Below are positions 15,188-21,766 of a stretch of DNA of 21,819 bases, piece by piece. Source of the DNA: Acidaminobacter sp. GTDB lineage: Bacteria; Bacillota_A; Clostridia; Peptostreptococcales; Acidaminobacteraceae. A model generated the notes under the pieces. The model was not told the DNA's origin and searched no databases. It saw only the letters and a list, made by a program, of their open reading frames with translations. The translations under genes were made by a program, and so were the position numbers. Location of the stretch: the NCBI GenBank assembly GCA_009881125.1, contig WXFH01000058.1:1-21819 (forward strand), read 5' to 3'. The first letter of the stretch is position 1; every line of letters starts with the position of its first letter.

Positions 15188-15193
15188 TATAAT
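15188..15193 (+). promoter_or_regulatory. -10 element of the 2-hydroxyacid dehydrogenase cluster
   Basis: A perfect TATAAT at 15188-15193, 33 bases before the ATG at 15227. The -35 region (GAATTC at 17-base spacing) is poor, so an activator or a weak promoter is possible. Confidence 0.5.
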
Positions 15194-15226
15194 AGACTAA
15201 AATCTGCTTAAAGGTGGCGGACGATT

Positions 15227-16171
15227 ATGAAACTATTAATGACTTATGACTACGGTCCGCAGGCTATGGCTGAGATTCGAGCCTTGGGACATGAGGTTTT
15301 GTACATCAGGGAGTCCGGGCTTGAAACATCAAAACAGGATCTTAGCGACATTGAGGTGCTGGTATGTTATAACCCTTTTAAAGATTTGGACCTGGAGGCC
15401 ATGCCTGCGCTGCGGTACATCTTGTTGTCCTCTATTGGGATTGATCAGCTTCCGGCTGAGCGCGTGATGGCGCGAAATCTGGTGGTGACAAACAATCGCG
15501 GCGGCTATTCAAAGCCAATGGGTGAATGGATTGTCTGGAATCTGCTGAGCGCTTTTAAAAACAGCGCCTGGTTTTACGATCAACAGAGAAAGAAAGAGTG
15601 GAAAATTACGACCGACGTCTTGGAGCTGGTCGGAAAGACCATCGGCTTCCTCGGTACCGGTACTATTGCTCAGGAGGCAGCCAAACGCCTCAGTGGCTTT
15701 GAGGTGCGTCGGATTGGCCTGAACACACATGGAAAGCCTCATGAGGCATTTGATCAGGTTTACAGTGCTGACGACAAACTTGAGTTTGCAGGGTGCTGTG
15801 ATGCAGTGGTGATCGCCCTGCCCCAGACTGCGCAAACAGAACACTTCGTGAATCAGGCTTTTCTGGACCACATGAAACCGGATGCGGTTCTCATCAATAT
15901 TTCCAGAGGTGCGGTGCTGGATGAGGCCGCTCTTGTGATGGCTCTGGGGAAGGAACGCTTCAGAAGCGTTCATCTGGATGTATTTGATCAGGAGCCGCTG
16001 CCAAAAGACCACCCACTGTGGGAAATTGACCGTGTGCACATCACACCTCACAATTCATGGATTTCGGAGCAGCGCAACAACAGACGCTTTGAATTGATCC
16101 TGGAAAATCTAAAGCGTTTGGCCGATGGCGAGCAGTTGCTCAACATCGTGGACGTCAGACGTGGCTATTGA
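15227..16171 (+). CDS. D-isomer-specific 2-hydroxyacid dehydrogenase-like protein
   Basis: A 314-residue NAD(P)-dependent oxidoreductase of the D-2-hydroxyacid dehydrogenase family (reducing 2-oxoacids or acting in reverse). The Rossmann motif is F-L-G-T-G-T-I-A (141-148). The catalytic triad is in place: R227 in I-S-R-G-A, E256 in D-Q-E-P-L-P, and H275 in T-P-H-N-S-W. At the end of the second strand of the nucleotide fold (about 160-168) the sequence is V-R-R-I-G-L-N-T-H, with asparagine where NAD-specific members have aspartate and arginines close by, so NADP(H) preference is likely. The substrate cannot be told; glyoxylate/hydroxypyruvate reductase or phosphoglycerate dehydrogenase-like roles are possible. 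AAAGGTGG near 15209-15216 lies ahead of the ATG. The PHP gene begins 16 bases after its stop, so the two are probably co-transcribed. Confidence 0.9.
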   Translation: MKLLMTYDYGPQAMAEIRALGHEVLYIRESGLETSKQDLSDIEVLVCYNPFKDLDLEAMPALRYILLSSIGIDQLPAERVMARNLVVTNNRGGYSKPMGEWIVWNLLSAFKNSAWFYDQQRKKEWKITTDVLELVGKTIGFLGTGTIAQEAAKRLSGFEVRRIGLNTHGKPHEAFDQVYSADDKLEFAGCCDAVVIALPQTAQTEHFVNQAFLDHMKPDAVLINISRGAVLDEAALVMALGKERFRSVHLDVFDQEPLPKDHPLWEIDRVHITPHNSWISEQRNNRRFELILENLKRLADGEQLLNIVDVRRGY

Positions 16172-16187
16172 GAGAGGATGGGACGCA

Positions 16188-16931
16188 ATGAAACTGGTAC
16201 TGGATTGTCATGTCCATACTTATGCAAGCGGGCATGCTTATTCTACGGTAAAAGAGTATATGGATGCGGCTGTTGAAAAAGGGCTGGCGCTGATTGGATT
16301 TTCAGATCACGGGCCTGCCATGCCCGGTGGACCGCATCCTTTTCATCATGGGAACCAACAAGTCATCCCAAGACACTATAAAGGGGTGACGCTTCTTAGG
16401 GGTGCAGAGCTAAATATTATTGATTTTGAAGGCCGGATTGACCTTGAGGAAAGAATTCTCAAGCGACTCGACTATTGTATAGCGGGATTTCACGACGTCT
16501 GTCTTGAGCCGGGCAATCAGGCCCAGAATACAGAGACCCTTATCAAGGTCATGCAGAATCCTTATGTGGACATTCTCGCCCACACGGGCAATCCACGCTG
16601 GCCCATTGACCGGCAAGCTGTTATTGAAGCGGCTGCAGCAGCCGGTAAGATCATTGAAATTAACAACTCCTCCTTTACCAACCTGGGGAGAAAGGGAAGT
16701 AAGGACAATTGCTATCAAATAGCAGAGCTGGCTTGTCGCCACAATGTCAGAATGATCGCCTCCAGCGACTGCCATATTGCTTTTGATTTAGGAAAGTTTG
16801 ACTATGCGGCCAAGCTCTTTAAAGAGGTTGGCGTGCCTGAAACGCTCATCATGAACACCGAGGCCTCGAAATGGCTGGGATACCTGTCAGAAAAGGGCAA
16901 GGTAAAGGATTTGACAGAGCGGTCTGTGTAA
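16188..16931 (+). CDS. PHP-domain metal-dependent hydrolase (YcdX-like phosphatase)
   Basis: A 247-residue protein of the PHP superfamily, a trinuclear-metal fold used by phosphoesterases. Visible metal-binding motifs are H-V-H-T (near 8-11), the S-D-H-G-P (near 40-44) followed by a histidine-rich P-H-P-F-H-H-G stretch, E-L-N-I, the G-F-H-D strand (near 103-106), A-H-T-G-N-P (near 131-136) and S-S-D-C-H (near 193-197). The pattern H-A-Y-S-T-V-K-E-Y just after the first motif and the overall length match the YcdX group, for which phosphatase activity has been shown in E. coli; the natural substrate is unknown. I chose the ATG at 16188: the longer frame from 16125 would overlap the upstream gene, and the first strand of the fold begins directly at M-K-L-V-L-D. 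It sits between the dehydrogenase and rlmN in a likely operon. Confidence 0.92.
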   Translation: MKLVLDCHVHTYASGHAYSTVKEYMDAAVEKGLALIGFSDHGPAMPGGPHPFHHGNQQVIPRHYKGVTLLRGAELNIIDFEGRIDLEERILKRLDYCIAGFHDVCLEPGNQAQNTETLIKVMQNPYVDILAHTGNPRWPIDRQAVIEAAAAAGKIIEINNSSFTNLGRKGSKDNCYQIAELACRHNVRMIASSDCHIAFDLGKFDYAAKLFKEVGVPETLIMNTEASKWLGYLSEKGKVKDLTERSV

Positions 16932-16959
16932 CGTTGGCAACCTATTTGGGGGGGAGACA

Positions 16960-18027
16960 GTGAAATCAAGCATCGAAATTATGACCAAGGCTAAGCCTGA
17001 ACTTCGCAGTATGACGCTGCAGGAAACGATTCAATTGACTGAAGCCCTTGGAGAAAAGAAATTCAGGGGGAGACAGGTATACGCCTGGGTTCACAGAGGC
17101 GTAAAAAACTTCGACGAAATGACGGATTTGTCCCAGAGCTTCAGACAAAAGCTCGCTCAGCACACTGTTCTGGACAATATGAAATGTGTGGATGCGTTGA
17201 CATCAAGCAATGATCAGACGACAAAATATCTTTTCAAGCTGAATGATGGCAATGTCATAGAGTCTGTGCGCATGGTATATCGACATGGGGTTTCGGCTTG
17301 CTTGTCCACGCAGGTGGGCTGCCGTATGGGCTGTACCTTCTGTGCCTCAACAATTGACGGTATGGTTAGAAATTTGTCCGCCGGAGAGATTTTGGGCCAA
17401 CTGCTTGAAATTCAAAACCTGGGCGGCGCCAGGGTGTCCAGCGTCGTTTTAATGGGAAGCGGTGAGCCGCTGGACAATTTTGACGAAGTGACCAAGTTCA
17501 TTGAGCTGGCGAGTTCAGAAGAGGGATTAAAGTTGGGACAGCGTCACATGACACTGTCTACCTGCGGGATTGTTCCCGGCATCAGGGCACTGGCAAAGAA
17601 ACGCTATCAAATCACATTGGCAGTGTCGCTGCACAGCGCAGAGGACGCCAAAAGATCAGAGCTGATGCCGGTGAACAGAAAATATCCGGTCAGCGAAGTC
17701 TTTAAGGCTTGTGATGAGTATGCCAATGAAACCGGCCGGAGAGTCACTTATGAATACGCGTTGATCAAGGGTGAAAACGATCGCGAAGAAGAGGCTTTAA
17801 AGCTGGCGAAAGCACTCAAAGGAAAGCTTTGTCATGTCAATCTGATCCCGGTTAATCCGGTGGCGGAACGTGGCTATAAAGCCTCAAGCGACTTATCCGT
17901 CAAGCGATTCTCAGAGCTGCTTAAGCGCTCGGGCATAGAGACGACAGTACGGAGAGAGCTTGGCAGCGACATTAATGCCGCCTGTGGGCAGCTTAGAAAA
18001 TCTTATCTGGACGAACCGGAAGCGTAG
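16960..18027 (+). CDS. rlmN: 23S rRNA (adenine-2503-C2)-methyltransferase / tRNA methyltransferase
   Basis: A 355-residue radical SAM methyltransferase that methylates C2 of A2503 in 23S rRNA and, in E. coli, A37 of some tRNAs. The iron-sulfur cluster motif C-R-M-G-C-T-F-C gives C121, C125 and C128; the methyl-carrying cysteine C342 lies in A-A-C-G-Q-L-R near the end, and the partner cysteine is C114 in S-A-C-L-S-T. The accessory N-terminal part includes F-R-G-R-Q-V-Y-A-W (35-43). These cysteines and the C-G-Q-L-R ending separate RlmN from the resistance enzyme Cfr, which is otherwise similar. The GTG start at 16960 follows GGGGAGA with short spacing; the ATG at 16981 has no such site. It is placed 28 bases after the PHP gene. 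The Ser/Thr phosphatase and kinase genes that often follow rlmN in Firmicutes are not here. Confidence 0.95.
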   Translation: MKSSIEIMTKAKPELRSMTLQETIQLTEALGEKKFRGRQVYAWVHRGVKNFDEMTDLSQSFRQKLAQHTVLDNMKCVDALTSSNDQTTKYLFKLNDGNVIESVRMVYRHGVSACLSTQVGCRMGCTFCASTIDGMVRNLSAGEILGQLLEIQNLGGARVSSVVLMGSGEPLDNFDEVTKFIELASSEEGLKLGQRHMTLSTCGIVPGIRALAKKRYQITLAVSLHSAEDAKRSELMPVNRKYPVSEVFKACDEYANETGRRVTYEYALIKGENDREEEALKLAKALKGKLCHVNLIPVNPVAERGYKASSDLSVKRFSELLKRSGIETTVRRELGSDINAACGQLRKSYLDEPEA

Positions 18028-18103
18028 TGTCCATTCAACTTTTATCGCTGAATAAACGAATGAAATTGTCTGAAAATTTTTTTTCGTTCATGAAGGACAT
18101 ACT

Positions 18104-18133
18104 CTGAGGGAAATCGAATATTATGGGTATACT
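18104..18133 (+). promoter_or_regulatory. Possible promoter of the small P-loop gene
   Basis: TATACT at 18128-18133 is a good -10, 41 bases before the ATG. The -35 (CTGAGG, 18104-18109, 18-base spacing) is weak. Confidence 0.5.
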
Positions 18134-18174
18134 ATCGTTAAACCATCCACCCAAATTAAGAGGAGGAGATTGAC

Positions 18175-18588
18175 ATGTTTTCATTAATCGTAGGGAACCG
18201 TGGCAGTGGAAAAACAAAGATGTTAATTGATATGGCCAACGAGAGAGCAAAAACTTCCAACGGCACCAGTATATTTATTGATGCCGACAAGAGCCACATG
18301 TATGATCTGCCCCACAATGTCCGGTACATCAGCACTATGGATTTGCCTTTACAATCTGCCCAAGAATTTTTCGGATTCATTTGTGGTTTGATGGCAAGTG
18401 ATTATGATCTGGAGAATCTGTACATTGATGGTCTGAAGAAGACTATGAAGGGCAGCATGGATGAAATCGCAGAGAACATTAAACGCGTGGAAGCTTATGC
18501 AGAGGTCAGCAATGTTAAAGTTGTGGCAACGGTGACCTGTGAAATGGAAGAAATTCCTGAAGAACTTAAGAAGTACATTAAGGAATAA
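18175..18588 (+). CDS. Small P-loop NTP-binding protein of unknown function
   Basis: A 137-residue protein with a Walker A motif right at the N-terminus, G-N-R-G-S-G-K-T (7-14), a Walker B-like strand N-L-Y-I-D-G (81-86) and a later hydrophobic strand K-V-V-A-T-V-T (115-121) that could hold a sensor residue. No arginine finger, DNA-binding motif or membrane segment is visible. It is much shorter than most AAA+ or RecA-type ATPases, so it is either a minimal NTPase or part of a complex. AGGAGGAG (about 18161-18168) lies before the ATG, and it has its own probable promoter and a strong terminator, so it is monocistronic. I do not recognise the family with certainty; database entries for such short proteins are sometimes called PilT-like, which should not be trusted without comparison. 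Confidence 0.85.
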   Translation: MFSLIVGNRGSGKTKMLIDMANERAKTSNGTSIFIDADKSHMYDLPHNVRYISTMDLPLQSAQEFFGFICGLMASDYDLENLYIDGLKKTMKGSMDEIAENIKRVEAYAEVSNVKVVATVTCEMEEIPEELKKYIKE

Positions 18589-18655
18589 TTTTAAATTGAA
18601 TGTTACCGCCTTTGGTTCAACGTCAGACCATTAAGTTGAACTGTCAAAAACGGTT

Positions 18656-18703
18656 AAAACGCCCCTGAAGACGCTTTGTGCGGTCTTTCAGGGGCGTTTT
18701 TTT
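18656..18703. terminator. Terminator after the P-loop gene
   Basis: AAACGCCCCTGAAGAC (18657-18672) pairs with GTCTTTCAGGGGCGTTT (18683-18699) with one bulge, followed by T to 18703. The A-run at 18656-18659 means the hairpin could also weakly serve the minus strand. Confidence 0.92.
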
Positions 18704-18710
18704 CTGATTG

Positions 18711-18767
18711 TGGAAGCGGGTGACTGATGGAAGCGGGTGTCTGAGAGACCTGCTTCCACCCGTTTTT
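18711..18767. repeat. Two direct copies and one inverted copy of a 12-base unit, forming a hairpin
   Basis: TGGAAGCGGGTG occurs at 18711-18722 and 18728-18739; an inverted near-copy ACCTGCTTCCA lies at 18748-18758. The second copy pairs with it over 11 bases (one G-U), with TC/GA pairing near the loop, and TTTTT follows at 18763-18767. The first copy could pair instead, giving alternative structures. It lies between two convergent genes. Confidence 0.7.
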
Positions 18768-18775
18768 GTAAGACG

Positions 18776-19015
18776 CTAAATAAAGGCTTTGCCGAGAAAT
18801 TTGCGGATTAAATCAGGATCGCTGAAATCATCCAGTTCAATTTCGCGGCCATCCTCTTCAAAATGGACAATGACCTTGGTATTGCCTTCTTTAAATTTTT
18901 TTGCGACGGTTTCTTCGCTGATTTCTCTGACCTTGTTGTCATGGTGTCTGATCTTGACGAATTCTTTTACGAAATGGCTTCCGGTGAGCCCGATCACTTT
19001 TGTATAGGTTTGCAT
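18776..19015 (-). CDS. Hypothetical 79-residue protein
   Basis: A small, charged cytoplasmic protein that I do not recognise. It has a short start (M-Q-T-Y-T-K-V-I-G-L-T-G), a middle with H-H-D-N-K-V and E-E-T-V-A-K-K-F-K-E-G, then a strand-like K-V-I-V-H-F followed by E-E-D-G-R-E-I-E-L-D-D-F and an ending R-K-F-L-G-K-A-F. There are no cysteines, no membrane segment and no known motif. That it is a real gene is supported by AGGAGG seven bases before the ATG on the minus strand, a TATAAT about 50 bases upstream, and base composition and codon use like the neighbours. It converges on the small P-loop gene, with hairpins between them, and is divergent from the Usp-like gene. Confidence 0.75.
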   Translation of the reverse strand: MQTYTKVIGLTGSHFVKEFVKIRHHDNKVREISEETVAKKFKEGNTKVIVHFEEDGREIELDDFSDPDLIRKFLGKAFI

Positions 19016-19064
19016 AGAGTCCCTCCTGATTAGTTGAAAATTGTAGACTTTCGTACTTAAATCT

Positions 19065-19070
19065 ATTATA
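19065..19070 (-). promoter_or_regulatory. -10 element of the hypothetical gene
   Basis: On the minus strand a perfect TATAAT occupies 19070-19065, 50 bases before the ATG at 19015. The -35 at 17-base spacing (TTCCAA) is weak. Confidence 0.55.
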
Positions 19071-19155
19071 TGACAAAACTGAGGTGATTGGAAAAAATTC
19101 AGAAAAGTAAAACAGATTAAATAATAATTAAAAGGTAAGAATCAAGGTCAAAGTT

Positions 19156-19164
19156 TGGTATAAT
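19156..19164 (+). promoter_or_regulatory. Extended -10 promoter of the Usp-like gene
   Basis: TGGTATAAT (19156-19164) is a full extended -10, which can work without a good -35. Transcription would start near 19171, leaving a leader of about 123 bases before the ATG at 19294, with no recognised regulatory RNA class. Confidence 0.75.
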
Positions 19165-19293
19165 AAGTATGATAATGTGTACAAAGCAGTGACCATCGGC
19201 ATATTTATTTTAACAACTGCCTTTAAAGTCGATTGGGAATGGACCAACAATAGATCACATAGAGCACCAGACGACATTTGGAAGGGGTTAGAC

Positions 19294-19719
19294 ATGGTAA
19301 ACAGAAGGAAGATCATGGTCTGCGTCACCCAGCAGAAATCATGCGAGCGTCTCATCAAGCGAGGGGCGGAACTCTGTAAGCCGCAGGATGAATTGCTGGT
19401 CGTTCATGTTGTTAAAGAAAACTGGCGCTATTTCGGGAAGTTAAAAGAAGCTGACGCGCTTGAATATCTTTTTGACATATCAAAGGCGTATGATGCGACC
19501 CTGTCGGTCATCAAAGAAATGGATATAGAAGGCGCTCTTACTAAGTTCGCTTATGAAGAGCAGGTGGATACCATTGTGATGGGCGAATCCCTCGAGACCA
19601 CCAAGCAGCAGAATATGATCAACAGACTGGAAAATAAATTGAACAGAGATGTCATCATAGAAATTGTACCGTTGGAATTTGCCGCAGAACAGGGTGTCGC
19701 TCTGACGGCGTCAATATAA
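19294..19719 (+). CDS. Universal-stress-protein-like (KdpD Usp-type) single-domain protein
   Basis: A 141-residue protein consisting of one Usp-like fold. The opening K-I-M-V-C-V-T-Q-Q-K-S-C-E-R-L-I-K-R-G-A resembles the Usp segment of the sensor kinase KdpD, where the first strand is followed by a serine/cysteine-rich turn and an R-x-x-R/K helix. The later Y-E-E-Q-V-D-T-I-V-M-G-E is the usual last strand of the fold. The classic G-x-x-G-(9x)-G-S/T nucleotide-binding signature of ATP-binding Usp proteins is not seen after that strand, so ATP binding is doubtful. I chose the ATG at 19294 because GGAAGGGG (19280-19287) lies before it; the longer frame starts with a GTG at 19177 without a ribosome binding site. 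A role as a stress or potassium-related regulator can only be inferred. It stands alone between its own promoter and terminator. Confidence 0.85.
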   Translation: MVNRRKIMVCVTQQKSCERLIKRGAELCKPQDELLVVHVVKENWRYFGKLKEADALEYLFDISKAYDATLSVIKEMDIEGALTKFAYEEQVDTIVMGESLETTKQQNMINRLENKLNRDVIIEIVPLEFAAEQGVALTASI

Positions 19720-19734
19720 GTCGTTTCAAGTCAT

Positions 19735-19759
19735 AAGCCCTTTTTGGAGGGCTTTTTTT
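19735..19759 (+). terminator. Terminator after the Usp-like gene
   Basis: AAGCCCT (19735-19741) pairs with AGGGCTT (19748-19754), and the T-run extends to 19759. Confidence 0.9.
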
Positions 19760-19834
19760 ATTTGCAGTTTTTCGCTCCAAAAGTCGACCATTTGGGAATT
19801 AAAAACAGGCGTGATGTTTTGTCTATCCAAATTG

Positions 19835-19843
19835 TGGTATGAA
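19835..19843 (+). promoter_or_regulatory. Possible extended -10 of the 5'-nucleotidase gene
   Basis: TGGTATGAA (19835-19843) resembles an extended -10. TTGTCT at 19819-19824 is too close to be a normal -35. It lies 46 bases before the ATG at 19890. Confidence 0.4.
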
Positions 19844-19889
19844 TAGGATGCCGGTAATTTAGTCTGTCTGATCAAAAGGAGGGAACTGA

Positions 19890-21614
19890 ATGAAACGCAA
19901 TCTGAGTATGCTGCTGATCTTGATTCTCGTATTATCACTGACGGGATTTAATTTTGCAGCGGAGAGTGAATCTGTCGAAATTACAATCTTCCACACCAAT
20001 GACGCCCATGCCAGGGTGGAGTCCAGCGCAACTATTGTTGGATATGCTAAAATTGCCACACTGGTAAATAAGGCGAAAGCCGAAAATCCAAATGTAATGC
20101 TTTTGGATGCGGGTGACGCGACCCATGGGCAGACCATTGCTACCCTTGTAAAAGGCAAAAGCATTGTAGATATTTACAATGCTGTTGGCTATGATGCCAT
20201 GACGCTGGGCAACCACGATTTCAACTACGGTAAAGCACGGGTGCTCGAGCTTGAAGACATGGCGGAATATCCGTTCCTTGCAGCAAACGTGATCAATGAA
20301 GACGGTACGCCTTTTGTGGAACGTTATATCATCAAAGAAATGGAAGGTGTCAAAGTAGGTGTGTTCGGTCTTGCAACCCCTGAAACTTATTACAAGTCCC
20401 ATCCGGATAATACCAAGGGACTGAAGATCGAAAATCCAATTGAAGTCGCCAAAGCAATGGTCGCAGAACTCGAGGACAAAACTGATATTATTATAGTCTT
20501 GTCACACCTTGGACTAGAGCCTGCATCAGAATTCACAGACCGTATGATCGCCTATCAGGTACCGGGTGTGGATCTCATTATTGGCGGACACAGCCACACG
20601 CGCTTTTCAACCGGCATTATCAACAATGGCGTCAACATCGTTCAAACCGGCGGGTACAATGAAAGTTTGGGAAGAATTGATATTACCTGGAGCGGCGGTG
20701 AAATTGCTTCTGTTAAGCCATATTTGATTCCTGCGGCGTCAGTCGCTGACCTGGGCGAAGACGAAACCGTAAAAAATCTGATCACGACGCTCAAAGGTGA
20801 GCAGGATGTCGTGACTTCGGTCGTCGTCGGGAACACCCCTGTAGAACTCGTTGGTACTCGTGAATTGGTCAGAACGGGTGAAACCAATCTTGGGAATCTG
20901 ATTACTCAGGCCATGATTCACGCCACGGGCGCAGAGGTTGCCATAACTAACGGCGGCGGCATTCGGGCGTCAATTGATGTCGGAGATATTACCGTGGGTG
21001 AAATTTCTACAGTCTTGCCGTTTGGCAACTACATTGTGACAAAATCAATTTCCGGGGAAGATCTTCTGAAAGCCATCGAGCATGGATTAACGGATTATCC
21101 TAATCAGATGGGTGCTTTCCCGCACATCGCAGGGATCAGAGTACAGTTTGATCCAACGAAAGAAGTGGGCAAGAGAGTCGTAACCGCAACTGTGGACGGC
21201 AAAGCGGTGGAGCCTGCACACATGTATATGACAGCGACAAACGACTTCATGGCAGCCGGCGGTGATGCGTATCTGATGTTTAAAAATTACCCAGAGGCAG
21301 GTCTGTTTGTAGCTCTGGACGAAGCACTTGTGAAATATATTAAGGAAGTCGGCGTCGGAAGTGCCTCAGTTGACGGCAGAATTAAAGTCTATGACGGTCC
21401 GGCAATTGTGACACCAGCACCTGCGCCCGCACCTGTGACACCTGAACCTGGAACACCAGGAACAGAAGGTCACTATACTGTCGTTTCAGGAGATTCTTTG
21501 TATCGTATTGCGCTAAAATACAACACAACGTGGCAAAAATTAGCTGAGTACAATAAACTCAGCAATCCTAATGTGATCCTGCCAGGTCAGATCATTCACA
21601 TTCCGGCTATGTAG
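19890..21614 (+). CDS. Secreted 5'-nucleotidase/UshA-family protein with C-terminal LysM
   Basis: A 574-residue exported enzyme. An N-terminal signal peptide (about 1-25: K-R-N then a long hydrophobic run, ending F-A-A-E) is followed by a metallophosphoesterase domain (about 29-285) with D38/H40 in H-T-N-D-A-H, D76 in G-D-A-T-H-G, N108-H109 in G-N-H-D-F, H206 in L-S-H-L-G and H234/H236 in G-G-H-S-H-T, all needed for the two-metal site. The 5'-nucleotidase C-terminal domain (about 310-500) has N-G-G-G-I-R (354-359) and the substrate-binding N-D-F-M-A-A-G-G-D (451-459). A proline/alanine-rich linker (about 504-525) leads to one LysM (about 528-572), which should hold the enzyme on peptidoglycan. 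By family it frees phosphate and nucleosides from nucleotides outside the cell. AAAGGAGGG precedes the ATG. It is monocistronic. Confidence 0.96.
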   Translation: MKRNLSMLLILILVLSLTGFNFAAESESVEITIFHTNDAHARVESSATIVGYAKIATLVNKAKAENPNVMLLDAGDATHGQTIATLVKGKSIVDIYNAVGYDAMTLGNHDFNYGKARVLELEDMAEYPFLAANVINEDGTPFVERYIIKEMEGVKVGVFGLATPETYYKSHPDNTKGLKIENPIEVAKAMVAELEDKTDIIIVLSHLGLEPASEFTDRMIAYQVPGVDLIIGGHSHTRFSTGIINNGVNIVQTGGYNESLGRIDITWSGGEIASVKPYLIPAASVADLGEDETVKNLITTLKGEQDVVTSVVVGNTPVELVGTRELVRTGETNLGNLITQAMIHATGAEVAITNGGGIRASIDVGDITVGEISTVLPFGNYIVTKSISGEDLLKAIEHGLTDYPNQMGAFPHIAGIRVQFDPTKEVGKRVVTATVDGKAVEPAHMYMTATNDFMAAGGDAYLMFKNYPEAGLFVALDEALVKYIKEVGVGSASVDGRIKVYDGPAIVTPAPAPAPVTPEPGTPGTEGHYTVVSGDSLYRIALKYNTTWQKLAEYNKLSNPNVILPGQIIHIPAM

Positions 21615-21651
21615 CAATTTGTTATAAGCGGTTTTTAATGAGTCAAGTCGT

Positions 21652-21692
21652 AAATGAGAGCCAGATGATACCTGTCTGGCTCTCATTTTTTT
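21652..21692 (+). terminator. Terminator after the 5'-nucleotidase gene
   Basis: AAATGAGAGCCAGA (21652-21665) pairs perfectly with TCTGGCTCTCATTT (21675-21688), 14 base pairs with a 9-base loop, and T continues to 21692. Confidence 0.95.
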
Positions 21693-21711
21693 CGGCTCTA
21701 AGTCAATAGTT

Positions 21712-21740
21712 GGGGTGGGGATTCTTCGAATCCCTGCTCC
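21712..21740. other. Long perfect hairpin upstream of the right edge
   Basis: Thirteen continuous pairs (three G-U) join 21712-21724 with 21728-21740 around a TTC loop, the inner part being GGGATTC/GAATCCC. The following TTCGTTGTTTT is only partly T-rich, so it is a weak terminator at best. It could be a leader element or an operator. Confidence 0.55.
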
Positions 21741-21766
21741 TTCGTTGTTTTGAGGGTATTATAGTT

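Noticed and set aside
16960..18027. Could this be the resistance methyltransferase Cfr rather than RlmN?
   Set aside because: The A-A-C-G-Q-L-R ending, the housekeeping-like base composition and the lack of mobile elements fit RlmN.
18035..18100. A-rich and T-rich run (AAAATTTTTTTT) after rlmN as a terminator
   Set aside because: The possible stem (ACGAA with TTCGT) is short and the T-run lies inside the hairpin rather than after it, so I did not call a terminator.
19177..19293. In-frame extension of the Usp-like protein from a GTG at 19177
   Set aside because: No ribosome binding site, a start almost at the predicted transcript end, and the conserved fold begins after the ATG at 19294.
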